Origin: Sphingobacteriaceae bacterium
GTDB taxonomy: Bacteria; Bacteroidota; Bacteroidia; B-17B0; Aurantibacillaceae
Reading direction: 5' to 3'
DNA: 43,557 bases
Assembly (NCBI GenBank): GCA_023251725.1
Contig: JAHEYG010000017.1
Span: 1-43,557 of the forward strand
A program made the position numbers and the translations under genes. Below the pieces are notes generated by a model, which saw nothing but the letters and a program-made list of their open reading frames with translations, was not told the origin of the DNA and did no database searches. Within the stretch, counting starts at the first letter, position 1. Every line of letters starts with the position of its first letter. Of this stretch, positions 1-8,500 are shown piece after piece.

Positions 1-1
1 C

Positions 2-502
2 GGAGCTATCGATGGAAAAAATGGTGTCATCTTTACTAACCAAACTGTATTAAGCATAAGAGACGGAAAAGCAACAGAGCCAAAACCTTTTATACACGAT
101 TTATTATTAATGGGATTTGATGTTTACTTTTTTAAACCAATCATCACTTCTCACCTGCTCGATTCGTTAGGTTACAATTTAAAAATAATTCGTGCCGATA
201 CTTTTGAAACAAAAAAAGTTTATGTGGTGGGCGCGCAAAAAAACGATTCTGTTTCTAATCAATTTTGGATTAGTGCCGAACATTTATTTTTATACCGCAT
301 CATTTACAAAAAAAGCAAAAACATACAGGATGTTATTTTTGGGAATTATGAAAAATTAGAAAACAATTGGGTGGCAAAAACCATCACCTTTAAAAATAAT
401 GGCTTTATTAGCGCGATCGAAAAATATTACGATATTAAATTTCCTAAAGAATTAAATGGAGACCTTTTTAAACCGGAAAAATTTTTAGAAGCGAAATGGT
501 AA
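2..502 (+). CDS. Outer-membrane lipoprotein-sorting (LolA-like) protein, 5' end cut by window
   Basis: The frame is open from base 2 of the window, so the first ATG at 110 is internal and the true start lies outside. About 166 residues are visible. The alternating short strands, the phrase NQFWISAEHLF, a following W-x-K-x-x-x-F strand, a glycine turn and a closing EKYYDIKFPKE strand before a final F-x-P-x-x-F are what I know from Bacteroidota proteins annotated as outer-membrane lipoprotein-sorting proteins with a LolA-type half-barrel. Such proteins are periplasmic or membrane-attached and bind hydrophobic molecules, but the ligand of this branch is unknown to me. It stops 3 bases before the converging secreted protein gene. 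The family call is from memory of sequence style and the signal peptide cannot be seen. Confidence 0.6.
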   Translation, partial: GAIDGKNGVIFTNQTVLSIRDGKATEPKPFIHDLLLMGFDVYFFKPIITSHLLDSLGYNLKIIRADTFETKKVYVVGAQKNDSVSNQFWISAEHLFLYRIIYKKSKNIQDVIFGNYEKLENNWVAKTITFKNNGFISAIEKYYDIKFPKELNGDLFKPEKFLEAKW

Positions 503-523
503 TTGTTACTTACCAATAACAAT
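502..523. terminator. Small inverted repeat between converging genes, possible bidirectional terminator
   Basis: Perfect 7-base arms ATTGTTA and TAACAAT at 502-508 and 517-523 enclose an 8-base loop. They sit exactly where the rightward LolA-like gene and the leftward NHL gene meet, and lie within the last codons of the latter. There is no strong U-tract, so termination is only a guess. Confidence 0.3.
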
Positions 524-2761
524 CTTCCCGGTAACGGCCCTACCTGTTTCTTTATCTTCTATCACTACAAAATACAATCCGCTCTCTAAATCTAAATTCA
601 TTTCTTTTTTTATTCCCGTAAATTTATCCGAATGTACTAACAGTCCGGCCACACTGTATATTTTAATATCCAGTTCCAAAGAAGCGGTCTCCCTCGATAA
701 AATTATTTTGCCGTTACTCGGGTTAGGATAAATTGAAATTGGTGTATTGATAGCCGAGTTTTGCACTATGCCAGTACAAAAACTTAAGTTCAGAAAAAAT
801 CCGGCAACAGCCGAACAACCGGCGGCATTGGTTCCGGTAACCGTATAAAATGTAGAAGCCGTTTGAGTAATGGCAGCCGTTGGGGTAAGCGCTCCGGTAC
901 TCCACGAATAAGTTAATGCTCCGCCCGCGGTTAATGTGGCGGTTTGGCCAACACAAACATAAGGCGGACCGCTGGCCGTAACCGTAGGAGAACTTCCGCT
1001 ACTAACAATTAACGACATTAAACTTCCGGGACAAACACTATTAGACGGAACCACATTAACTGTTGAATTAGCGGCACCAAAATTTACGGTAACTAACGTT
1101 CCGCTACCAACAACAGTGGCTGTTCCATTGGCGCTCCACGCATAACTCGTAGCGCCTGTAACTCCGGTAACAGAATAAGTAAATGAAGTTCCCGAACAAG
1201 CAACTGTTGGCCCGTTTATACTTCCGCCCGTTGGAGGTGCCCCGGGGATAATAGCAACCGTTGAACTGGTTCCGTTGTTCGCCAAAATGTTATCCACTTG
1301 ATCGGAGGCCGTAATGTTTGCGTAAGAAGTTAATGTTTGCGGAATTCCGGTATTAACTGTTCCGTTTAAAACTAAAGTGGCCGAAGCGCCGTTTTTTATA
1401 AATGGAATGCTCCACCAACCCGAAGCCGCCGAATAAGTTCCTACACTCGGTGAACTTCCGGTTAAATTAAATAAAACAGGTAAAGCAGTATTAGCAACAA
1501 TATTTTTCGCTGTATCGGGTCCGTTATTAGTAATTGTAATTGAAAATTGTACAAAACTATTTAAACAGGCGCTTGATACAGAATTTGTCATTGCAATTGA
1601 AAGCTCAGCAGTTTTTGTAGGAACTGTTCCAAAAATCATTACACGATTCATGTCGCGGCCATTCACAAATAATCTTCCGTTTAAATCGAACCAATTACCG
1701 TAAGGTGTGCGCATCGATTGTGCGTTAACGCCTCCGTTAAAAGGTGTATTGCTTGTAAAATTCGGTTGCCCTAAAACCACATTCGCTAAAGCACCATTGG
1801 TTGTAGGAATAGTATTGTAAATTAAAACGCGATGATTAAAATATTCGCAAATAGCTAATTTACCATCGGGCGAACAAGTAACACCAAGTGGATTATATAA
1901 AGTAGATTGAGTGGTTCCCAAAGTATTGGTTGTAAAAGTAGTTTGACCAATCACCACATTCGCCGCCACACCATTTGTAGTTGGAACATTATTATAAATT
2001 AATACCCGGTGATTGCCCTGATCGGCCACTACTAATTTTCCGGTGGCCGAAAGCGACATGTACCAGCAACTTTTTAATCCGTTGGCATTAATAATTGCAG
2101 CATTGGTGAAAAATGAATTTTGACCAATCACCACATCTGCGGAAGCGCCGTTGGTTGTAGGAATGGTATTAAAAATTAAAATCCGGTTATTGTTATAATC
2201 AGACACCAAAAGCTTACCATCAGGGGTAACCAAAACTCCGGTGGGGTAATTAAAGTTAGCGCCATTTAAACCTGAAGTGTTAGTGAAAAAATTTGCTTGT
2301 CCAACCACCACATCCGCATTCTGAAAATTAGAAGTGGGAATTGAATTCCAAATTAAAATTCTGTTATTTCCGCCATCGGCAACAATCAGTTTATTTCCAT
2401 CCGGCGAAAAAGCAATTCCTTCATCTGAACCTGTTTGACTTTGTGTGCATCCTATAATATTAGTTGTAAAATTTGCCTGACCAAGAACTATACTCGCAGC
2501 GGCACCGTTAGTTGTAGGAATTGAATTATATAACAATACCCTGTGCCCGGTTTGGCTTCCTATTGCAACAACACCTTTACAACTAATTGCCGAGCTGGTG
2601 GCGGCATAGGTCGTAAATTGGTCAGCAAAAATATTTTGCGTTGTAAAATTCGGCTGGCCAATTACCAAACTGGCGGCCATAAAGTTTGTAAAAGTTTGTT
2701 GAGCAAAAAAAGATTTCCCAAACAAACAAACTGTAAATAAAACAAAGTATATTTTTTTCAT
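506..2761 (-). CDS. Secreted NHL-type beta-propeller protein with DUF11/PKD-like domains and T9SS type A signal
   Basis: I choose the ATG at 2761, giving MKKIYFVLFTVCLFGKSFFAQ, a clean signal peptide; the frame is also open to 2806 but those 15 extra residues would spoil it. After cleavage come six repeats of roughly 55-60 residues, each with V-x-G-Q-x-x-F-x-T-N and then a D-G-K-L-x-x-x-D-x-x-N-x-R-x-L-I-Y-N phrase, which is NHL/six-bladed propeller style. Next is a DUF11-like domain (FSITITNNGPDTAKN), then one PKD/Ig-like segment (YAWSANG) and a shorter SWSTG segment, and finally a T9SS type A sorting domain (ISIYPNPSNGKIIL, ending KIVIGK). The product should cross the outer membrane by T9SS and be anchored or released. 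Its binding partner is unknown. No convincing promoter was found just upstream. Confidence 0.85.
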   Translation of the reverse strand: MKKIYFVLFTVCLFGKSFFAQQTFTNFMAASLVIGQPNFTTQNIFADQFTTYAATSSAISCKGVVAIGSQTGHRVLLYNSIPTTNGAAASIVLGQANFTTNIIGCTQSQTGSDEGIAFSPDGNKLIVADGGNNRILIWNSIPTSNFQNADVVVGQANFFTNTSGLNGANFNYPTGVLVTPDGKLLVSDYNNNRILIFNTIPTTNGASADVVIGQNSFFTNAAIINANGLKSCWYMSLSATGKLVVADQGNHRVLIYNNVPTTNGVAANVVIGQTTFTTNTLGTTQSTLYNPLGVTCSPDGKLAICEYFNHRVLIYNTIPTTNGALANVVLGQPNFTSNTPFNGGVNAQSMRTPYGNWFDLNGRLFVNGRDMNRVMIFGTVPTKTAELSIAMTNSVSSACLNSFVQFSITITNNGPDTAKNIVANTALPVLFNLTGSSPSVGTYSAASGWWSIPFIKNGASATLVLNGTVNTGIPQTLTSYANITASDQVDNILANNGTSSTVAIIPGAPPTGGSINGPTVACSGTSFTYSVTGVTGATSYAWSANGTATVVGSGTLVTVNFGAANSTVNVVPSNSVCPGSLMSLIVSSGSSPTVTASGPPYVCVGQTATLTAGGALTYSWSTGALTPTAAITQTASTFYTVTGTNAAGCSAVAGFFLNLSFCTGIVQNSAINTPISIYPNPSNGKIILSRETASLELDIKIYSVAGLLVHSDKFTGIKKEMNLDLESGLYFVVIEDKETGRAVTGKIVIGK

Positions 2762-2814
2762 GTAAATGGTTTTTAAATTAAAATTTGCAAAATCTAATTT
2801 AGTCAATTCTTTTG

Positions 2815-2847
2815 TAATAAAAAAATCCTGCCAAATGACAGGATTTT
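2815..2847 (-). terminator. Intrinsic terminator of the rpsO-pnp operon
   Basis: On the minus strand a 9-bp perfect stem (AAAATCCTG with CAGGATTTT; plus-strand arms 2822-2830 and 2839-2847) with an 8-base loop is followed by a run of U residues. It starts about 25 bases after the pnp stop codon and lies before the next leftward gene, so it should end the operon transcript. Confidence 0.8.
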
Positions 2848-2872
2848 AACTAAAATATTAAGAAATTAAAGC

Positions 2873-4990
2873 TTATTCAGGCTTTGGCAATAACACTTTG
2901 CGTGATAATTTAAACTTTCCGGTTTTAGGATCGTTGCCCATAAATTTAACTTGTATCATATCGCCTTCTTTTAGCACACCGTCTAAACTATCCAAACGCT
3001 TCCAATCTACTTCACTTATATGCAACAAACCATCTTTACCCGGTAAAAATTCAACAAATGCGCCGTACGGCATAATTGTTTTTACTTTTGCTTCGTAAAT
3101 TTCTCCTACCTCGGGAACCGCAACAATTCCTTTTATTTTTTTCATAGCTGCTTCAATACATTCAGCATTTTCGCCAAATATTTTTACAATTCCTTTATTG
3201 TCTTTTTCTTCGATATTAATTGATGCACCTGTAGTTTTTTGCATTTCCTGAATTACTTTTCCGCCCGGACCAATAATTGCTCCAATACAATCTGTAGGAA
3301 TTTCAATCATTGCAAAACGAGGTGCATGTGGTTTTAAATCGGCGTTTGGTTCTGATAATGTTTTCATCATCTCTCCTAAAATATGTAATCGTCCCGCTTT
3401 AGCTTGTTCTAAAGCTTGCGCCATTACTTCTTTCGCTAAACCGTTTACTTTCAAATCCATTTGCACAGCGGTAATTCCGTCTTTTGTTCCGCACACTTTA
3501 AAATCCATGTCTCCTAAATGATCTTCATCACCTAAAATATCGGAAAGAATGGCGTAGTTACCTTTTTCGTCAGTAATTAATCCCATTGCAATTCCTGAAA
3601 CAGGTTTTTTAATTTTTATTCCGGCATCCATTAACGCTAATGTTCCCGCGCAAACTGTTGCCATACTTGATGAACCGTTACTTTCTAAAATATCGGAAAC
3701 AATACGAATGGTATAACCTGTATCGGTGGGAACTACTTTACGTAAGGCACGACATGCTAAATTACCATGCCCTACTTCTCTTCGGCCGGGACCACGATTT
3801 GGTTTTGCTTCGCCGGTAGAAAATCCCGGAAAATTATAATGCAATAAAAAAGCATCTTCGCCTTTATTAAACGCACCGTCAATCATCATCGCGTCCTTTG
3901 GGGTACCTAAGGTAACCGTTGTGAGCGATTGTGTTTCTCCGCGGGTAAATACAGCACTTCCGTGTGCACGGGGTAAATAATTTACTTCACTCCATATCGG
4001 GCGAATGTCGGTGGTTTTACGGCCATCTAAACGAACTTTTTCATCTAAGGCAACACGGCGAACCGCATCGTATTCTACATGATGATAATATTTATTTATT
4101 AAACCTTCTTTTTCTTTTAATTCTTCTTCACTAAAAGTTTTTTTATACTCTTCAAGCACCTCTTTAAAATTTACTTTACGCTCGTTTTTATTGGGATTGC
4201 AACTTTTTGCTACCGCGTAAACTTTATCGTAAGTATCTTTAAGAACTTTCGCTTTTAAATCATTGTCATTTACTTCGTGATTGTATTCTCGTTTTGTTTT
4301 AGCACCAACCTTTTTTACCAACTCGTTAATGGCGTTAATCTGAACTTTAATAGCCTTGTGTCCGAACTCAATAGCTTCTAACATTTCAGCTTCACTTATT
4401 TCGCTCATTTCACCCTCTACCATTCCGATATCGGTGGCCGAAGCGGCAATAATTAAATCGATTGTAGAAGTTAATAATTGTTCCTTATCGGGATTGATAC
4501 ATAATTTTCCATCAATCTTTCCTACTCTAACTTCTGAAATGGGTCCGTTAAACGGGATATCGGATAATGCCACTGCGGCGGAAGCAGCTAATCCCACTAA
4601 AGCATCCGGCATCGTTTTGCGGTCGGAAGAAATTAAGGAAATCATTATTTGTGTATCGGCATGATAATCTTCGGGGAATAACGGTCTCATTGCGCGGTCA
4701 ACAATACGGCAGATTAATATTTCATAATCCGATAATTTTGCTTCGCGTCTGAAAAATCCTCCCGGAAAACGGCCTGATGATGCGTATTTTTCCTGGTAAT
4801 CTACAGTTAAGGGTAAAAAATCTACTCCCTCTTTTGCAGTTTGCGAACTTACTACTGTTGCCAATAGCATAGTATCTCCTAATCTTACAACTACTGATCC
4901 ATCGGCTTGTTTGGCAAGTTTGCCTGTTTCTAATGTAATCATTCGTCCATCTCCGATATCGAACGAATGTTGAATTCCAATTTTTGACAT
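2873..4990 (-). CDS. pnp: Polyribonucleotide nucleotidyltransferase (PNPase)
   Basis: PNPase degrades RNA 3' to 5' by phosphorolysis and can add tails in reverse. At 705 residues it has the full family length. The order is: first RNase PH domain (start through the [15 protein letters not shown] segment), a helical linker, second RNase PH domain ([20 protein letters not shown], then the [20 protein letters not shown] stretch), a KH domain with the GxxG loop in [10 protein letters not shown], and a C-terminal S1 domain ([18 protein letters not shown]). It follows rpsO with a 139-base spacer that contains two hairpins and has no separate promoter that I could recognise, matching the widely conserved rpsO-pnp operon. 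The ATG at 4990 gives the usual N-terminus. Nothing is missing. Confidence 0.97.
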   Translation of the reverse strand: MSKIGIQHSFDIGDGRMITLETGKLAKQADGSVVVRLGDTMLLATVVSSQTAKEGVDFLPLTVDYQEKYASSGRFPGGFFRREAKLSDYEILICRIVDRAMRPLFPEDYHADTQIMISLISSDRKTMPDALVGLAASAAVALSDIPFNGPISEVRVGKIDGKLCINPDKEQLLTSTIDLIIAASATDIGMVEGEMSEISEAEMLEAIEFGHKAIKVQINAINELVKKVGAKTKREYNHEVNDNDLKAKVLKDTYDKVYAVAKSCNPNKNERKVNFKEVLEEYKKTFSEEELKEKEGLINKYYHHVEYDAVRRVALDEKVRLDGRKTTDIRPIWSEVNYLPRAHGSAVFTRGETQSLTTVTLGTPKDAMMIDGAFNKGEDAFLLHYNFPGFSTGEAKPNRGPGRREVGHGNLACRALRKVVPTDTGYTIRIVSDILESNGSSSMATVCAGTLALMDAGIKIKKPVSGIAMGLITDEKGNYAILSDILGDEDHLGDMDFKVCGTKDGITAVQMDLKVNGLAKEVMAQALEQAKAGRLHILGEMMKTLSEPNADLKPHAPRFAMIEIPTDCIGAIIGPGGKVIQEMQKTTGASINIEEKDNKGIVKIFGENAECIEAAMKKIKGIVAVPEVGEIYEAKVKTIMPYGAFVEFLPGKDGLLHISEVDWKRLDSLDGVLKEGDMIQVKFMGNDPKTGKFKLSRKVLLPKPE

Positions 4991-5005
4991 TTTGTTTTAA
5001 TTTAA

Positions 5006-5025
5006 GTTCCGACGTATTTCGGAAC
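5006..5025 (-). promoter_or_regulatory. Hairpin in the pnp leader, next to the start codon
   Basis: Perfect 7-base arms GTTCCGA and TCGGAAC (5006-5012 and 5019-5025) with a 6-base loop lie 15 bases upstream of the pnp ATG on the transcript. In E. coli the pnp leader folds into a hairpin that RNase III cuts and PNPase uses for autoregulation. That known case makes this hairpin a candidate control element, but the sequences are not obviously related. Confidence 0.45.
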
Positions 5026-5075
5026 GGATTTATATTTATTTATTTTATTTTCTATTTTCTACTTTTAATAAGAAA

Positions 5076-5102
5076 GGCATTTCGAAAAAAATCCGAAATG
5101 CC
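5076..5102 (-). terminator. Intercistronic hairpin between rpsO and pnp, possible attenuator or processing site
   Basis: Perfect 9-base arms GGCATTTCG and CGAAATGCC (5076-5084, 5094-5102) enclose a 9-base loop. On the minus strand the hairpin follows rpsO and is trailed by TTTCTTATT, a weak U-rich tract. E. coli has an attenuating terminator in the same place, so partial termination after rpsO or a nuclease site is plausible. Confidence 0.55.
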
Positions 5103-5129
5103 CCCGCTTAATAAAATTAATTCCACTAA

Positions 5130-5399
5130 TTACTTACGTATATCTAATGTCTTGATAATTGCACGGTAACGCACAATATCAGTATGCTTTAAATAATCTA
5201 ATAAAGCGCGGCGTTTTCCTACAAGGTTCAATAACGCGCGTTGAGTACCAAAATCTTTTTTGTTATCTTTTAAATGGCCTGTTAAATGGTCGATACGGTG
5301 TGTAAATAACGCAATTTGCGATTCTGCACTACCGGTATTTTTATCGGCACCGCCATGCTTTTTAAAAATCTGTTTTTTTACTTCTGATGTCAGATACAT
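5130..5399 (-). CDS. rpsO: 30S ribosomal protein S15
   Basis: S15 is a primary binder of 16S rRNA in the small-subunit platform. The 89-residue product is standard length and carries the family core: TGSAESQIALFTHRI, the LTGHLKDNKKDF loop that touches rRNA, and GKRRALLDYLK. It is the first gene of the rpsO-pnp pair and has a near-consensus Bacteroidota promoter right upstream (5431-5462). The start ATG at 5399 gives the M-Y-L-T N-terminus usual in Bacteroidota, while many other phyla begin with M-S/A-L-T. Confidence 0.97.
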   Translation of the reverse strand: MYLTSEVKKQIFKKHGGADKNTGSAESQIALFTHRIDHLTGHLKDNKKDFGTQRALLNLVGKRRALLDYLKHTDIVRYRAIIKTLDIRK

Positions 5400-5430
5400 A
5401 GTTTTTTCTTTTACTTATCAATTAGGACGG

Positions 5431-5462
5431 CAAATATAGGGATATTTATTTAAGATTTCAAA
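5431..5462 (-). promoter_or_regulatory. Promoter of rpsO-pnp
   Basis: On the minus strand TTTG (5459-5462), a 20-base spacer and TATATTTG (5431-5438) match the Bacteroidota sigma-A consensus TTTG-N19..21-TAnnTTTG at every defined base. The -7 box ends about 30 bases before the rpsO start codon. Confidence 0.8.
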
Positions 5463-5507
5463 GGATTTTGTGTGAAATTATAGGGTTGCCTTATTCTCTC
5501 ATTCCAC

Positions 5508-5542
5508 AAAAAAAAAGGCGATTCAATAAGAAACCGCCCTTT
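5508..5542 (-). terminator. Intrinsic terminator after the first giant adhesin gene
   Basis: Read leftward, GGCGGTTT pairs with GAATCGCC with two G-U pairs (plus-strand outer arms 5535-5538 and 5517-5520), and the hairpin is followed by nine U residues. It begins about 20 bases after the stop codon of the 1873-residue protein. Confidence 0.75.
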
Positions 5543-5559
5543 TAATTATTTTTAAAACC

Positions 5560-8500
5560 TTATCGGAATAAACTTACTGGTCCGTTTTTATTAATCTCTT
5601 TATCATCGAATCCGGTTGCTTTTACGAAGTAAAAATAAGTTCCTACAGCTGCTTTGGCGCCATTGGTGGTTACCCCATCCCATCCCGCTTTAACACCTAC
5701 AAATTCATACATTTTCTGCCCCCAGCGATTAAATATCAATAACGATATTTCTTTCACTCCGGTAGATGTAATGGTTAACACATCATTAATTCCATCATCA
5801 TTGGGACTAAACACGTTCGGTATCTCCAATGTTAAACCATCAGTTACATTAATGGTAGCAAAAGCTGTATCACTGCAAGGACCTGAAGTCGCAATCAACT
5901 GTACAACAAAAACACCGCTATTCGGATAAATATAAGTTGGATTGGTTGCTGTTGAAACGGCACTACCATTGCCAAAATTCCAGCTGTAGGCGGTTGCTCC
6001 TGTACTTAAATTAGTAAAATTAACATTAAGAGGCGCAAATCCCGTAATGAAATCCTCAATAAATGCAGCGTTTACAACTGTAAGCGAAATATCAACTGTG
6101 CTTTGAGAGGTACAGCCGGTAGTTGGATTCGTAACTGTTAAAGTATAAATGCCTGCAGCATTAACAATAGGTGACGGTGTGTTCGAACCTGAAACTATTC
6201 CTCCGCCGGTCCAGGCAAAAGTTACACCGCTCGTTGAAGAAGATCCATTTAATGTGAGCGAACTTGATCCGCAAGGAATAGAAGTATTTGAACCGGCGCT
6301 AACATTCGGTAAAGTTGTATTGTTAATTACAGTGTACTGCGTTACTACAGAACATCCGTTTGTGGCATCCGTTACAGTGGCTGAATAAACGCCTCCTACA
6401 GTAACAGTAATAACTGAAGTTACTCCACCGTTCGACCAAATATAATTTACACCAGTGCTTGGAGTTGAACTCGCTGTTAAAGAAACCGTATTATTAGAAG
6501 CTGAGCATCCCACCCCGATGGAAGAAGTTGAAGCTACTGTTACAGTTGGGGTAACCGTATTTCCATTAACACTAACGGTCATGGTATTGCTACAACCATT
6601 ACTGGGATCAACAAATGAAACTGTATAGGTTCCGCTTTGGTCGACCGTTACACTTGCATTTGTGGTAGCGCCAAGTATGCTGGCTCCTGTCCATGTATAA
6701 GTTAACCCTACAGTTGGTGTATAGGCGGGATTAATAATAACATTTGTATTTCCACAAGTGATATTATTTACGGTTGGGGTTGAAGCTGTAGGAATAACAC
6801 TATTATTAGAAATAGTAACGAAAGTGGTGGTGGTGCAACCGTTATTAGCAGTAATTAAACAAGAATAAGTTCCGGCAGTTGTAAAAGTTGGTGTTGTAGT
6901 ATTACTTCCGCTAGCAATTCCACCGGCAGGTGACCAAGAGTAAGAAGCAATTGTAACTGTCCCTGTAGGTGTTGCCGTAACGCCCGGAGCAGCGACCAAA
7001 CAAGTGATACTACCCGAATTCGCCGATAATGTTACCGCTGGAGAATTAGCATCAGCAATTAATGTAGCAGTAGCTACCGGTGCCGAACAACCGTTAGTTC
7101 CCGTAATAACAACAGTGTAAATTCCCGGACCCGAAACATTTGCAGTAGTTGAATTAACGCCACTTAAAATTGTACCGGAAATTGGTGGTGTCCATGTATA
7201 AGTATTTCCGCCAGTAACAGTAACAACTAACTGAGTTGTAGGAGTCGCGCATGATAATGTAAATGTTGAAGGACTAATTGAAATTGCGCTCGGCACATTA
7301 GTACTTGAACTCGCAGCAATACTAACCGTACCGAAACATCCACTTGTAATATCGGTTACAGTGGCAGTGTATGAACCACCTAAACTAGCTGTAATGGTGG
7401 CTAAAGTATTCGTTCCAATAATTCCGGGACCTGACCAATTAAAATTAAAAGCGCCCGCTCCTGCACCTGTAGTTAATGAAATTGTAGTTGTACTACAGGT
7501 AATCGTATTAGAAGCTGTAGCTGTCGGTGTTACGGGAGCGTTATTAGCCGTAATACTATTTGTAATTGTTGTGCTGCACCCATTAACAGTGTTTGTCACT
7601 ACAACCGAATAAATTCCTCCTGCATTAACTGTAATTGTGGGAGTTCCTGCACCGCCTGTAATCCCCGGACCTGTCCACACATAAGAAACCGGCGAAGCAG
7701 TTGTTGTTGCTGCCACTTGAACTGAAGTTGTAATACAGGTTATTGTTCCGGTATTATTTAAAACTACCGAAGGAACATTGGCATTAGGTAAAACAGTTAC
7801 AGATTGCGGTATTGAAGAACAATTATTAAAAGTATTTGTCGCTACAAAAGTATAGGTGCCTGCGCCGCAGGCAGAAGTTGTATAGGCAATAGGACTTCCG
7901 CATACTCCACCTGTCCACACCACTGTACATGTACCGGGATTTGCAGCACCGTTTAATTGAACAGAAGGAGTAGCGCAAGTTATTGTACCCGTTACAGAAA
8001 CGGTTGTGGTTGGTACTATTGTGTTTTGAGCCACAACTACGTTACCTAAGGCCACGCAATTATTAAATGTATTTGTAACAGTATAGTTATAAGTTCCTCC
8101 TCCGTTTATAGTAATTGTGCCGGTTCCTGCACCACCAGTAATTGAAGGACCTGTCCAATTATACGAAACCGGTGTTGAAGTGGTTGTAGCAGAAACTGAA
8201 ACAGTGTTTACAGAACAATTTAAACTTCCTGTTGAAGCAGCAGCTATACTTGGAACAGCTGTATTTTGTGTAACAATAAAATTTCCTGTGGTCTTACAAG
8301 TATTAAAAGTATTTGTTACAGTATAATTATAAGTTCCTCCAACGTTACAGGTAATCGTGCCAGTTCCTGCGCCTCCTGTAATACCCGGACCAGTCCACAA
8401 ATAAGAAACCGGAGCAACTCCTGTTGTAGTTGATAAAGTTGCAGTAGGAACAATACAATTCAAACTACCGGTAGCGGCAGGTGTTAAAGTAGGTGTGACT

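Noticed and set aside
2761-2806. Longer start for the NHL protein at 2806
   Set aside because: The extra 15 residues are polar and would precede a typical signal peptide that begins at the ATG at 2761.
4991-5129. Riboswitch in the rpsO-pnp spacer
   Set aside because: Only two simple hairpins are visible and no known riboswitch core could be recognised.
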